Positions 21,897 through 35,541 of a DNA stretch of 64,000 bases are shown here, piece after piece. The stretch is from Datnioides undecimradiatus. Its lineage: Eukaryota; Chordata; Actinopteri; Lobotiformes; Datnioididae. Position numbers and translations under genes: made by a program. The DNA is taken from assembly GCA_008933995.1 (NCBI GenBank), contig WARS01000029.1, forward strand, positions 18,413,131 to 18,477,130, in the 5' to 3' direction. Position 1 is the first letter of the stretch, and each line of letters opens with the position of its first letter. The notes beneath the pieces are model-generated. The model did no database searches and had not been told where the DNA came from. It saw only the letters and a program-made list of their open reading frames with translations.

Positions 21897-24800
21897 CTAT
21901 TTAGAGGAAGTGGCAGGCACGCTGATAGAAAGAGCCCGGCGTGGGGCGTTTGACACTTGCCGCTGCTGGGACAAGAAGGACTGGGCGGGGGACACCACGG
22001 AGGAGTTGCAGCCGCCGAGACGAGATTCAATTGCCAACTTCTGAAAGTTCAGACTCTAAAGGTGAAGACACATAACGCTGGGTGTCGATGAGGTCATAAC
22101 AGAAGGGATGAAAATCAGGTAACTCAGTGTGATTTCATTTTACCTTGTTGTACCATGCTGTGACAATCAGCTTCTCCTCGTATTCTCTCAGCCTGGCCTG
22201 CTCACACTGACGCTACAGAGGCAAAATCAAGCAAACATGAGTAACGTGAAAACCAGTCATGTTCAAACCCTTATGTTCAAGCAGTTTTACCTCCAGGTTG
22301 AGGATCTGCTTGTCCCGATCCGCCAACTGGTTCCTCAGAGACTGGATCTCGGCGGTGGCTGGATTTAACTTGGGATCCAGTGCTCGGATCACCTACAAGC
22401 AGAAAGTATTCCTGAAAATGTGTTTTCGAGTTGGAATAAAAAGTGAAATTAAAAAATAGAAATGATTATCACTCACATTTCGAGCTTTCTCCAGGTACAT
22501 TTTGTACCTCTCCTCCATTGCCCTCATGTCATCATCCTTCTTCTTGAGAGCAGCCATCAGCTCATCCACCTTCAAGGCTTAGAGGCAAGGAAGCAATGAT
22601 GAGGTCTCACTTCAGTCATATTGTGCTTTTGTGCACTGATGCACGTTGCGTATTGCGCACAAGGTTACACTGTCCACTCCTGAAGTCACAGTAGTTGCAT
22701 CCTATTGACACAAACAGACTGACTGAAGACATGAGACTTACAAGTTTGAGTGTTATCAGGCTGAAGGTCCGCCAGCAGCTCTTTCTTCTTCATGATTTCG
22801 TCCTGAGCCTCGTTCAGCTGGACCCTGAGGACACAAACGCTGTTTCTTTACCTCCCTCTACTGAGAAACACAGATATTCATTGTACATCTCTTAACTTCA
22901 ATCCAAAAACTGACCCACAATTCACACTTACATGTGCGCGTCAAGTTTCCGCTTCAGGTTTGACTGGAATAAATAAAATACAAGTTTAAAGCTGCTACAA
23001 GATCACATTAGCAAGACAAACAAACTATAAAAATGCTCTAAATCAGTTTAACATTTTGACTGAAAACACAAACCAACATAATGCCATGCCAGCACAAAGC
23101 CTGAGCAGCCTAATAAGATTAACCGTGTGGGACGTTTTCCCTCTCTTGGTGCCAGTGCTCCTGGCGTACTCACATCATCAGGTTTGGCCGCCTGACTCTG
23201 CAGAGCCTTCTGAAGGTCCTCGACCTGCTGCTGCAGCTCGCTGATCCGCTCTCGACTCAGTCTGCAAATTGATCGTGGTGAAGAGGACAGAGAAATAAAC
23301 AGAAAAGGCATTTTACAAAGACATAAAAAAACAAAATATACAAAATACACATTTTTTACTCAAACTGGGGGGGGGGGTCTGAACACACCAATATTGTTTT
23401 GGCTGGGGGTGTAGTATAAACATAGCAGTAAACGTAGCAGTAAATGTAAATTGTAGGTTAGCTTGTCCACAAGTAAACATTGCTGAACTGAGTTCATTTG
23501 CCTTGCGTATCAGCTGCTCGGTAAAAGTAAAAGAGGAAGTTAGCATCGGCTTTGCTTACAGACCACCTGACCACGAAGCTTGTGCTACCCCATTAGGAAG
23601 GTCTTATTATATAAATGTATATTCAGTACTAACGGTGTCAGACACTGTCTGTGTGTGGTTATATAGATTGTGAGAGAGGTCTCAGTGGTCGCTGACTGGC
23701 AGCCAACTCTCATGCACGCTCAAACACACCCGCTATTAAAACATAGAGCAGAGAGACTCATAAGAACAGACACAGAGGGACTGCTGACATCATTCTCTGC
23801 TCCCGTCACCTTTACTCCAGTGTGTATTTACATAAACAAATAGTTATTTGCTGACATCTATTAAGGCTGAATGTTGTATACTGTACCTTTAAAAAAAAAG
23901 GCTTTAACAAATACAAAACATGACAGAGCTGAAAGGTATCGGTAGTAGCAGCAGCAGATGACAGCAGGGAAAAAGAAGCTGCATCCCGTCCGTCTGTTGC
24001 TGACTTACAGAGAGAGACATTAGCTCCGTTCACCTGTTCTCAGTGTCCAGTTCGCTGCGTGTCTTGTGTGCTTCCTCCAGCTGCGTCTGCAGTGCAGCGA
24101 TCTTCTCCCTGTCATACTCCTCCTGCTGCACTCTGAGCATCTTGTTCTCGTGCTGCAGCCTGATGAACTTCTCTCTGAGCAATCACACATGCAAAAGCAT
24201 TGTTTACATAATGGGGCAGAACGTAAACAAAGTCAACACTGCTAAAAGCATTTTCGTCTATTACCTGTACTCAATGGGTATTAATTCAGCTGCCAGGTTA
24301 TCATGGCTGGGACTGCCAGAAGGAAGCATGCCTAAAAAAAAAAAAAAAATGTACATGTGCACTTCAGAATAACAGAGTGTCAGAGCAGTGCCATTACTGT
24401 CAGACTTGACCATCCAGTCAGGTACCTGCTTGGGAGAGCTGGTGCTGTTGAGCCTGAGTGCAGCGCAGCTCTTCGTTTATCTCCTTCAGAGACTCTCTCT
24501 CGATGATGATTCTCTATAGGAGCAGGAAGAGATGTTAAACACAAAGCATTTCACTTGTGTGCTTAATATACATATATATAAATATCATTTTGACACTTTT
24601 GAAAAGCTGACACACCTCTTTCTCTTTTATCACAGTCTCGTGTTTTTCCTCTAACTTCTTCATCTCAAAGGCCAGGTTGTCTGCTCGCCTGGTCTCCTCA
24701 GACAACTTCCTGTGCAGCTCCTGGACCTGACAAATAGCATGAAAACACATATTAACAAACAGAACAACAACAAGTGGCACTAAACATTAAATGCCATCTA

Positions 24801-27800
24801 TTTTTCTAATAAATCATTTCAAGCTGTGTTCAATTTCCCACCATGCTTTGCATATCACTTACCTGTCTCTTGTATGTCTCGAGCTGTGCACGGGCAGCGT
24901 TGGCCTTGCGCAGTTCTTCTTCCAAGCTAACAGTGTTGTGCATGTACGTCATGTTATTCTCCTCCAGCAGCTTCATCTGCCTCTTCAGGTCACCGAGATT
25001 CTCCAGCTTACGTTTGTATGTTTCCACTGAGGCCTCGAGCATCACCACCCGATCTGAGCAGCTCCTACAGAATATGAATAATTATTAAGTACAGGTATAT
25101 CAATGAATGGCTGCACGTGTGAAGAATTATGGCTTTTTTCACACTAATTTACAGTGTAGTGCAAATTAGTGAAATATTAGAAATATTAGATTACGTGTGG
25201 AGTCGTTTTCTATTTGTTTGCAAAAGCATGTAAGCAAGCAAGCAAGCAGAGAGCTGAAAATAACATCAGCCACTTTTACTGATTAGCACACACTCAAAAA
25301 GACAAGAGGAACTAATCACAAGCTGACCGTCCCTCTCCACCTAAGATCGCTCTCATCAGAGGGCAACAAAAGACGTCTGTATGTTACTCTGTAAAGAAAG
25401 AAAGTACTGGAGACTTCTGCGTATGAAAAATAAGTAAATGTGCCAAGTAACTAAAATAAATGACAAGCTCTGTGAGTTCATGCAAAATAAACATTTACCT
25501 AAGTAATGTTCAGTTAGATATTTAGAGAGATGCAACAATGTTTGAAAAAAATAAAAAATAAAGTGTCCAGTAGCAGTGACATCAATGTCAGAAGGCAGGG
25601 GATAAAAGAAGATTTTGTAAACAAGATTTTAAACCCGTCCTATCCCGTCATGATGCCTGACATGCATCATGCAAAATGTTTTTCCTGTTGGGTTGATTTG
25701 CCTGCACATTTTGTTTCAAGCTCTCATCATATGATCGTTGCTTCGATACGTCGCACAAAGTCAGTTTCAAAAAATAAGGAGCCAGTTCAAAAGTGTCCAT
25801 ACAGTGAAGAGCAAAGGTCTGAGACTCTTTCCACTTGAATGAGAAAGTAAAAGGGGATCTCAGACCTTTTGGCTGTCGGGGAACATGACCTCAAAAAGCT
25901 GGCTTGTGTTTTCACATGACTTGCAGGATTAATGAGAATTAGCCACCTCAAAAGACCAAAATGCTCTCTGCTAGCCCTCGGTTAGGGCTTTGTTTTATGG
26001 GCTCGAAATGGTCCCTTGTTTGATGGTGGATAAAAGTGAAGCAGTGCAACTGACAGCAGGTGTCACGTTGGTCATAGAGGGTAAACAGAGTGATGAAAGG
26101 GTTGATTCGTTCTCCACAGCAGCCTGGTGCTTTGCCCCTTCAGCACTGAAATGTTGAGTGTTTGGCCATTTAGTCCACACTTTGTTGTGCCAGTCTCAAG
26201 CCATGCTTTACACTCGTCCATGTGAAGATCCACATTGTTAAATGTGCATTTTCCTGGCACTGTATCAAAGAACACACTGCAACTAGGGTCAGAGTCTGAT
26301 GTTTCCCCATATGGAGGAAAGCATAACATCATGTGCCGCGATTAACTTGCAATAAACATTACAGAACTGTTTAACCAATATAGATTTCTCTCATTTGCTC
26401 TCATCTGAACCATGAATACCCCATCATACACGTATTTGTAAAGCACATTTCCAAAACTTCCCGATTTCTTTTTCCAAAACTTCACTAGGCCTGCTTACAA
26501 ATTACACCAAATCCAGATTTGATTTGGCAAACCTTGCTTACTTGTTTTTGTGGTCTGTGCTAAAATAAAAGTGCACCTCCACAGACGGACACAAACCTCA
26601 AAACATCCAGTTCATCTTTGAGAGCACGAGATTCTTCTGCCAGGCTGGTGAGCTCGTCATTACGGTGCTGAACCTCAATCAGTTGCTTCTCCAACTCTTC
26701 ACAGTGGATCCGGTAATCATCCTTAGCCGCCTCCAGCCTGTAAGGCGGGGGTAAACACAATTACGCAGGCTTTTACAACCACACTGAAGTCGCTGCAGAA
26801 TACTGAAGCACAAAATGACAAACCTGAAGTTCTCCTCCTGTAGTGACTCTAACTGTTGCTGCAGCTGGCTGTGTTTTCTCCCTGAGGGTGTGCTTGGGTC
26901 GTCAAATGTGTCCAGCTGATTGGCCCGGTCTGTCAGGACGTCATTCTCAGCCAATAAGCTGTTCCTTTCCTCTTGAAGAACAGTCACCTGTCCGGGCACG
27001 TTAAGATTTTAGACCCACCGTCTCAAATGATACAACAACAACAAAAAAAAAGAAAATTTGCCATAGAGGCGAGGAGAAAGTGTGTTAGATCTCTGTTTGG
27101 TCAATTATTTCATGCAAAGCAGCAAAGTCACATCTGAGCATCAGTAGACACACCCCTTCCATTACAGAGAACTGTCTTCCTCTCCCAGCCATTAAAGCAA
27201 ACAGTGCAGTTAATCCATGCTGGAAGCCGGGCACAGTGTGCTTTAAGCAAACATGTTAATACACGGTTAGTTTGTTTTACTTCTCGCCCACCATTTCCCT
27301 CCACGTGTGACTTTTTACCCCTGACAGACATGTGGCTATTAGTCCCAGATTAGCTTCTCATTGTCTTAAAGTCTTGCAGATAAACAGTCTAAAAACTGGA
27401 AGGAACAACCTGTTGGATCAGTGTCCAACACTTCAGCGTGGGCTACGTGGTTGAATTAATTTCATAATAACAAGATTTTTCTGATCTCAATATGGCAAAC
27501 TTTTCACTGTAATTCAAAACAAACACTTTTCACATGAGTAAAATAACAGTAGCTCAGTTAATAATTTGGTTGCCTTCATATTCAGATTGTTACTTTTAAA
27601 TTAAACGACACAATCCTGTAAAATGGCATAAACATATGATCATCTTCATAACAAGAATTAAACCAAAGGTCTTTGACAAATAATGCTAAATTATTGCCAG
27701 GTTCCTTCTTTAACTCCACCTATAAACTGCACTGTAAGTCTTACATTGAACAATTGACAAAATAACGACATAAAGAGGACAAAAAGGTCACGGTCTGAGT

Positions 27801-30800
27801 GACTAACTGGAATAATACTGCGAGATACCAAAAAAAAAAAAAAAAACACACACAAATTGCACAACAAAATCCTGATTGAGCCGTCTGTTAGCCAAGTTAG
27901 AGTAAACATCCGAGCAGCCGGTTTAGATGGGTTAAGCTTTGCCGAATGGTCAGCCATGTTGGACTTACCTCGCCGCGACGACAGATGAGTAAGACTGGTA
28001 ACAGAACAAATCAATCTGTCAAGAGTCCAGTTGAACAGTTGGTCAGTGCCTGTGCTAAACTGAGTCTGCCTGCACGGTGGTAAGTGAGGCCCACCAGCAG
28101 CGGCAGAGCATGGGCTGGCTGCCACAGTGGGACCAGCAGAGCCCAGACTGTGAGCCCAGTCTTTCTGCCACAGCAGCTCCAGACAATAGAGCATTACAAC
28201 GAATTATACAACTCCTGTTTATACTGTACCACAGGCATGTGTGTGTGTGCAGACACGGAGATCTGAATATCAGCAAACTTTCAGAGGACACTGAAGCTGG
28301 ACAGCTGCAAGTGAATCATGTTAATGTATAGATTTCTGTAGATATTCTCAAGTATGTGTGTGTGTAAGCTCTGTATTCACCTGTATGTCCAGCTCTTGAC
28401 AGCGTTGGGCTAACGCTTCCTTCTCTGCTATAAGTTCAGTCAAGTCCTCTAGGGCTTTTTTCAGCTGGACACATGAAAGAAAAGCACAGTTAACAAACAG
28501 AGACGTTCATGAAACTGGTCTGACACCACTCATCAGTTGATGCCCAGAGTGCTGCACCGTGCAGTGAGTGTCAATATTAGAGACGTTCTCTGTACTGCAC
28601 ATCAGTAAAATGGTAATGTTAACTTTAACTCCAACCGTGTGTGTTAGACTGTCACTTACACACGGTAGATTAAAGACGAACGGATGTGTTAACAAATTGC
28701 CTAATTAACAATAATTTAATCATTTTTCATCATCAGTGTGCTACGTACTGGCTCTCAAAAGGTGTAAGGTTTAAGCTTTATTGTCATTCAACCATGAACA
28801 ACACGAAAGAACGAAGACATAATAGACAATAGACTAGAAAAACAACTTAATCATGCAAACTGCAATTGAAAACAATCATTAAAATGCATTAATATGCACA
28901 GTTGATGGATTTTATTCCTTTTAGAGAGGTTTAAGTTGTATTTGCAATAAAATCATACAGTTTTAATATACATTAGGATTTCATTTGTTTGGTTAAGAGA
29001 CTTTCACAGCAGAAACTACCAGCTTCCTACTTTTATAGAGGTTCTCCCACTTGGGAGTCTCTGCCGTAATAATACCGACCTGCTGTTCCAAGTCCCCTGA
29101 CGGTTCTGCTCCAAACGGGGCCATGGTCTCTTTACTCATGAGCTGTGGAGGAAAAATGCCGATGGATTTATGGATTACACAGATTCATCATTACAAATGC
29201 AAAGCAAGTGATGTGCAATACAATCCCAACCTGCATAGACAACATCTGTGCAGCTGCTTCAAATCCCGTTGAGATAAGATAAAGTTGCTCAAAACGGTGC
29301 CACTGACTGCCAACATTCTCTGGATGCTTTTAATATTTCTAATCTATGCGAGTCGGGCACTTTATGTATTTTTGAATGGACTGACCTCCTGGATGGCTGT
29401 CATGACGACGTGCTGCACAGACTCCTCCAAGGTCATGATGATCTGAATGTATTCTGCCGATGAAAAAATAAAAAGGTATTCATCAACGACACACATCGAC
29501 TGCATCGTTCATTATTTTTCAGCATTTGTGTCCCACAGCCAAATGTAACACTGCCGTCATTGATTTCCCAGCTCGCAGCCTGATGGGCTTTGCCTTTGTG
29601 AGCCGCTTGGCAGGGCAGTAATTAAACATTACTTGACTGAGGCTATCTGGATTTTGATGGAGCAATTGCCCTTTTATTTACACTGTAAAGCACATATATA
29701 ACATAGGCATTTGAGGATCTGTTTGTGTCTAATTGAGTGCATCACAGAAGCAGCCACATACCTTGTTTGCGCTCACATCTGACAGCACAGCCCAGTGTAA
29801 GCTGCAGCAGCCTCCCCAGCTCCACAGGGTCTGAATGCTCTGCTACCAGGGCCAGATCTGGCAAGGGGAAGTCTGAGATTTCCTGAGCTAAGACCTGATG
29901 GTGCAGAGACAGAGAGGACAGACGAGTGACACTGAACTGATTTCAAAAGCTCAGCCTGTAAACATCTTTGGTGGCAGAGTTTTGCTGAAACTAAGAGGAC
30001 TAATGAATGAACTATTTTAAGCATGTGTCGATTCAGCGAGCTTGAGCTCAGCTTGTTTTGCTCTAGAGTGCACAGCAGGCTCCTGGGGCTTTTCACTACG
30101 TAAACAGCACATACTTCAACTCCCACAAGAACAATGCAATACTCAGAGTCCAATTCCCTTATGTAGAATTTGCTTCACCCAATTACCTGACAAATGCATA
30201 GCCTCAAGGAAGAGAAGTGTGTGTACATGGCCACAACCTACCTCATTATAATAGTCAAGCACCATCTGAAGGATCTTCTTCAGGTTGTTCATCTAAGAAT
30301 GCACACAAGATTAGAAAACGTCAGGAACTCTGACCAAGAAAACAAACAAACAACAGAGATTCCTCTCAAACATAATTTATGTTCATGCAGTTAAAAAATG
30401 ATGCTGTTACACATGTACACAAGTGACAAAAGGCCTTTTTCACAGTGGACATTTTGACCTCTCACAGTCTAAAAAGTGAAGAACATTGCTGGTAGCTCTT
30501 TTTTTGTGGTCCATTTGTTGTTTAGATCTACAGTTAACACAGATGTTTAACTGGTTGTCGAATCAAAAACCCTTGAGGGATGTCATTTGGAAAAAGGCTT
30601 CCTCGAAGGTTCCCTGTGTTTCCTTGCTTACGGCTCCTTGTCACTCCTCTGAAGAAATAAGAGACTTAAGATGTTCTTCAGGATATCGCGGACCACAACA
30701 ACTTCTCATCAAGCAGGGATAGAGGAAATATGTCAAAATGTCTTCTGTGGAAAAAGGTCTAATGGGGAGGAAGAAAACAGCAACAAACAGAAATACAGAA

Positions 30801-33592
30801 ACAGAAAACAGTGTCACAGCCAAACAGAGGGAGAGAGAATGGCATGCATGTCTTTCTAATCACCTTTCTGTTACATATAGCTGACATATTTAGACAAACA
30901 TACATGTACACATTTCACCAGAGGAGTCAGAGCGCAGGGTCAGAATGCAGGCTCAGCAATTCTGGGGCAGGCAGGAGGGTCAGTGTCAAGGACAGTTTCA
31001 GCAGGGTTAAAGCAAACAGAGGATTTAGCACACGGGAAGGGGGGGCCAGCAAAATATGAAGAGAGAGAGGACAGAGAGGAAACGGGGAAGACAGCACTGC
31101 TCTGTACCTTCAGTCTCCAGTTGTCCTCCACATCTGTTTTGATACGACCGAGCCATCCATCAGTGAACCAAGCTGGGTCTCTGCAGCACACACACAACAT
31201 ACACGGGCACACAGAGAGGAACAACAGTTCACCTACATGTGATTTATCAATTAACTGTGAGCCATTCAAGGTCAAACTCTTTTAGATAATATCTAAACCC
31301 TTATTTGCATGAGCTAGTTATTTCATACAGTATCCAAGATGATATTATAATGATCTCTACAATACAGGAGTGTTCTTTCTTTGCATCATCCGATAGATTT
31401 TGTGTTCAAGCCTCTTAGGGCAGTTACTTGCTGCAGAGTAACACACAAAGTGTTTTATTCGAGATAATATTTACATTGTGATTACTTCACTTTGTTATAA
31501 AGAAACGTATAAAAAGACAAACTATCCGAACAGTAACCTCATCGGTTTTCATGTGCATTATTTGAGCCAAACCAGACTGGCTGTAAATAAATGATGGATC
31601 TACAGAGTAGGCAGATCTGGACAACCTGGATGCTGTATTCCTGTGTGTACGTGCGTGCGTGCGTGCATGCATGCATTCTCACATTTGATGCAGCGCCTGT
31701 GATATTGCCGCTCCAGTAGTCAGGTCCCCTACTGTTCTGCAGGGTGCAGCAGTGTTGAATGTCTGCAGCTGTGAGGCAGAAGACATAGCATCATCACAAG
31801 GACTGGGAGACAATAAAAGGAGTGTGAAATAAGGCGATCACCAACCAAGCTTTCACTTAAGAGTTTCTCTAAAATACTGTAGATGTGCCAAGATGTTTGG
31901 CCAGCATCCCAGGCTGCTACGAATGAAGAATAAGTAAAGGAGAGAGGACATAACAGAGGACAGGGATGCACTGATGGATGGATAGCTGAATGGCAGGTTG
32001 AACTGCAAAGAGACAAAGGCTTCCAGCTTCAAGTGTGGATGTAAATAATTTAAGTAGCAGTCATGGTGTAAGGTAACCTCTCCTGGGAAAACATCAGTCC
32101 CCCGTAAACAAGAGCTAGGCCGCTGTGTACTATGCACACCCTAAAATCTAGTATTAAATCCCAAAGTTTAAAAGTTACGAGTGACTTTTGGTGGGGACAT
32201 TTACTCAAGTTATGTACTTACATTCAGTTTCAAAGTACTTGTACTTTACTTAGGTATTTCCATTTGAATGTACTTTATATCTACGTAGCTGCAACATTAG
32301 TTAAACTTAAACATGAATACATCACTAATAATATATTAATATTGCAATATGTTATTGACAGTTTATTTATAGTTTTTCCAAACAATTCTTGTGACCGCAA
32401 CATCCCAAGAACACTTAGAGGAAACAAATGACTCAAGGATGAACTGATTAGATCTTGGTGTTCAGAGGTTAAAAGGTCAAGGTTGCTGTGTCTACACAAA
32501 ACACGGTTTGTAGCCCCTGTGAACATGAACATCTGGATAGAAGGTCCACAGTGAAAAAATAAACATTTTGGTCTAATTATGTGAACTTTTCACACAGATG
32601 TCCAAAACGTGAAATGAGGAAATTAAAGCATTTTATAATACATTATTTAGGTCTAGACGTGGATCAACTTGACTGGCTGGCTGAGGGACACAAATAAGGC
32701 TGTTTCTGAAAGGAGTGACTAAGCACCAGTACGCTATATTTGGATGTCAATAAGTAGGTATGAACTTTAGCTACATAAGGCAGTACGTTTACTTCTAATT
32801 GAGTATCTTTACACCTTGTTATTACTACTTTTACTACAGAACGGTGACTCTCGACGGGACACAAAGGTTTGTTGGCATGAAGCCCTCATCCTCCAGGTTT
32901 CTCAGTGATACTGTTGTTCAGCAAGGTAATTGATGTGACTTAGATACACCCGCAGGATTCAGATGTCATCAGATCTAATTAGCAAACCGCTCAGCCTGTT
33001 ACTGACCCAAGGCGAACCAGAAAAACGTGGATCCACACCCATTAAAACAGGTGCAGCAACGCCGGCGGTGTGTCAGGTAAATGAGGGTAAAAATGTGCAG
33101 GTGTCAAGTTACGTTGAATCAGTCCACAAATATCTATTGGTTAATGAGATTAGCACGCTTAATATGGCGAGAATCGACTAAACTGGAGGAGACTGTTGCC
33201 TGTGAATCTTCACAGTGTTAACTTTATAGGTATTAGCCTGCAGTGCCAGCTCCCTGCTCCTCACCTAGCTCCATATCGTGCCGGTGGACTCACGACGTCC
33301 CTGTAGAGACTGTGACATGAGTAACAGCTGCGGATTAAGCTAATCTCCGTGACAGCGATGCTATACAGTTAGCTAGCTATTAAACTAACTGACGACCATC
33401 CGCCCTCCTTGTTATTTTCTCTCAGCTGGTAGAGTATTTTCGCTGACACCCCCACCCCCCCCACCACCACCACCAACAAACAGGTAAACGAAAAAAACCT
33501 TCGTGGTTTCCTTGTGGCCGGCGACGCAATCGCGTACAAAAACTCACCCATATTATGAGGCTCTCGGTTAGAGCCGCTTTGCTTTCGTCCAT
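21897..33592 (-). CDS. hook1: HOOK1 microtubule-tethering / dynein adaptor protein, complete
   Basis: The product is a 716-residue Hook protein (human HOOK1 is 728). Its N-terminal globular domain binds dynein light intermediate chain, long coiled coils dimerise, and the C-terminus binds cargo in the FTS-Hook-FHIP complex on endosomes. Exons, 5' to 3': 33548-33592, 31683-31768, 31108-31180, 30242-30292, 29762-29894, 29386-29453, 29080-29142, 28381-28464, 26824-26987, 26597-26737, 24863-25064, 24616-24726, 24426-24513, 24265-24331, 24034-24174, 23174-23261, 22932-22963, 22742-22824, 22477-22577, 22291-22392, 22144-22212, 21897-22055. All phases join. The Hook domain is in exons 1-6 (for example DPAWFTDGWLGRI, DPVELGRLLQL), coiled coil in exons 7-20, and the C-terminus carries KLIVTAWYNK and QSFLSQQRQ. 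The C-terminal style and the CYP2J-type neighbours point to HOOK1 rather than HOOK2 or HOOK3. It is convergent with the last CYP2 gene and divergent from the RNF170-like gene. Confidence 0.95.
25065..26596 (-). other. hook1: hook1 intron 10
   Basis: This 1.5-kb intron has two unexplained ORFs (minus 26072-26332, plus 25530-25838) without family resemblance or splice support. It also holds a perfect 12-bp inverted repeat at 25813-25824 and 25858-25869, and an AGCA-type tetranucleotide run lies nearby at about 25228-25247. Confidence 0.5.
25813..25869. repeat. Hairpin-forming inverted repeat in a hook1 intron
   Basis: AAAGGTCTGAGA (25813-25824) and its exact reverse complement (25858-25869) flank a 33-nt loop. 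The stem is perfect over 12 bp. Whether it is transcribed or processed separately cannot be told from the sequence. Confidence 0.5.
26988..28380 (-). other. hook1: hook1 intron 8
   Basis: This 1.4-kb non-coding intron has an A run at about 27831-27846. ORFs crossing it have no recognisable family. Confidence 0.5.
31769..33547 (-). other. hook1: hook1 intron 1
   Basis: This is a long first intron. It contains a fragment of the fish repeat also seen near 4075 (about 32185-32290) and a C/CCA-rich stretch near 33450-33475. Just outside it, in intron 2, a GTGC/ATGC short tandem run lies at about 31650-31674. No exon candidate was seen. Confidence 0.5.
32185..32290. repeat. Dispersed fish repeat fragment
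   Basis: The strings AAAGTACTTGTACTTTACTT, TATTTCCATTTGAATGTACT and TTTATATCTAC match the same remembered family as the copy at about 4075-4250. It is diverged and non-coding. Confidence 0.45.
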
Positions 33593-33960
33593 TTGTTCGT
33601 TTTTAGCTTAAAGCTAAAATATTTTCCACCTGCCAGCAAAGCTCTTCCGCTCCTTCCCTCTGCATTTGACCTCACCTGCTGCCAAGAGGTAAATCTTTAA
33701 CGACAAGTGCGTACAAAGGAGGGCCACAGACAGCGATAGCGGCAAGGATAGAGCGTAAGATATACGAGAATGGCGCAGCTACTTAGTTCCTTGACGTTTA
33801 CTCGCGTGCAGACCCAGGTTGGAGCGAAGTGAGAAGAGGTATCCAATCAGTGACGAGATAGTTAAAGATTGACGGGCGGTAAACCGCGCTGTAGCCAATC
33901 AGAGAGCGCCATCTGCAAGTTCGTACGCCCCCATTATTTGGGCAAAATCAAAACATTTCT
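33593..33960 (-). promoter_or_regulatory. hook1: Probable hook1 promoter
   Basis: This is the GC-richer stretch just upstream of the hook1 start codon. CCAAT motifs on the plus strand at 33843-33847 and 33895-33899 (each in a CCAATCAG context, ATTGG in hook1 orientation) are typical NF-Y sites of TATA-less promoters. The exact start site is unknown. Confidence 0.4.
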
Positions 33961-35541
33961 GCCATCAACGCACTAACAATAATACAAAATGATAATTATA
34001 ATAACATGAATTCTAATTATAATAGTAATTAAACTGATGTTTTATTAATAACCATTATCATTAAGACAATTTGCATTAATTCATGAAAGAAAAAAAACTT
34101 TTGGTGCGTTGTAGCACTCAATCTGCTGTGAAACCGTTCAATGAGACTTGAATCTTCCTGGTGACGTTGCCATCCATCATCCAATATATTCATTCCATAT
34201 TTTTTGAGTACTTGTTCAACCAAATAAAATATTAATTGCAGTTAATGTGACACTGCTGTAAATTGCTACACAACCTATGTCGACACGATAGCAGAGAGGT
34301 GATCCTGCACAGCCAGCTTTGCAGGGAGAGCCACTGAAAGCTTGTCAGCTCGCCAGCTATCCACAGACTGTAAATCATTTCTCATGAAGACAATAAATTC
34401 CCTCAAGTTATCCATTTATATATCTCACGTGAAGGAGCGTGTGTAATTGAAATTCAAAGTTCAGTGTGTTGCTAATGCTCACTGCTGGTCATAGACAATA
34501 AACCAACACGTATTCATTATGCCCTCTGAGCCACAACATGGAAAATTACAAACACAGACGAAAAATATCACGTGCGTACGCGGCCTTATTTTTGAATTTG
34601 GTTGCTTTTGGTTTAACAAATGCCATCTTACACTTCCCTCTAGGTGATGACTGAGCACAGTAAAATCAGTGTGCGCGTGTATGACCTGAGACTAAACTTT
34701 CTGTGCTGCAGGAGCGTCTTCTGTCCTGAGTTTAACTATCAGTCGACGCGGACCGCTGTTTTATCGCCTGATCTTTGCCACTTTGAGACCCTGACCCTTA
34801 GTGACTGATGGCTGCTATTTTTAGATGACCTGAATCACACTGACTCCCTCTCTCTTCAGGTCCTATCTGAGGCGAGGGGCCTGTGCAAATATTTGCGAGG
34901 ATATTCAATATTAGATATATAATATATAATAAGATTCTTCAACACGGGATTGTATTTAAGAATCCATAAGTCACTTGTCTTAAGCTGAGGTGCCACCTTA
35001 CAACTGTTAGAGTAAATGACAGTGACATCCACATGAATTTCACAACCGGTTATGGTAAAAGCAGAATTACATGAGGTGGGGCTGTGGCCAGAGTAAACTT
35101 TGAGTAAATGATTGGCGAGTTCAGATCTAGTCTACTTCAACTCAGCGTAGGAGGGATCTCATCTATCTTTGAACTTGTGGGAAGTCGTGTGACCCAAATA
35201 GTTTGCTTCTGACTGAAGGTAGGTGGGTTTTTTTTGTTGTTTTTTTAATTTTTAATTTAACGATTTGACTATTTTTATTGTTTAAGTTGATCACAGTCCA
35301 ATGTACTGTTTCACAATCATGTTCTTTTGGTGTCGCGCGGCTGCCAACAAACCACTACGTTACTGATCTGACTGCATTACCGTTTCAGGAAGGCTCAAGC
35401 ACCAGCTGATATTGGAGGGCGTAGTTGATCATTAACACGCAGCTCTAATTTATTTTGAACAGTGATGCTGTCCGGCAGCACTTCACTTCCTTCTTGGAGA
35501 CAGTGACTACTTGTCCGCTGCTGTTTCTATACAGCTCAAAT
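33961..35541. other. Intergenic region between hook1 and the RNF170-like gene
   Basis: About 1.6 kb, mostly AT-rich, with no gene seen. The 5'UTR of the RNF170-like gene probably occupies the last part (from about 35450). Confidence 0.45.

Noticed and set aside
26072-26332. 86-codon minus-strand ORF in hook1 intron 10
   Set aside because: It has a Cys-containing sequence but no recognisable family and no splice sites joining it to hook1. A decayed transposon remains possible but unsupported.
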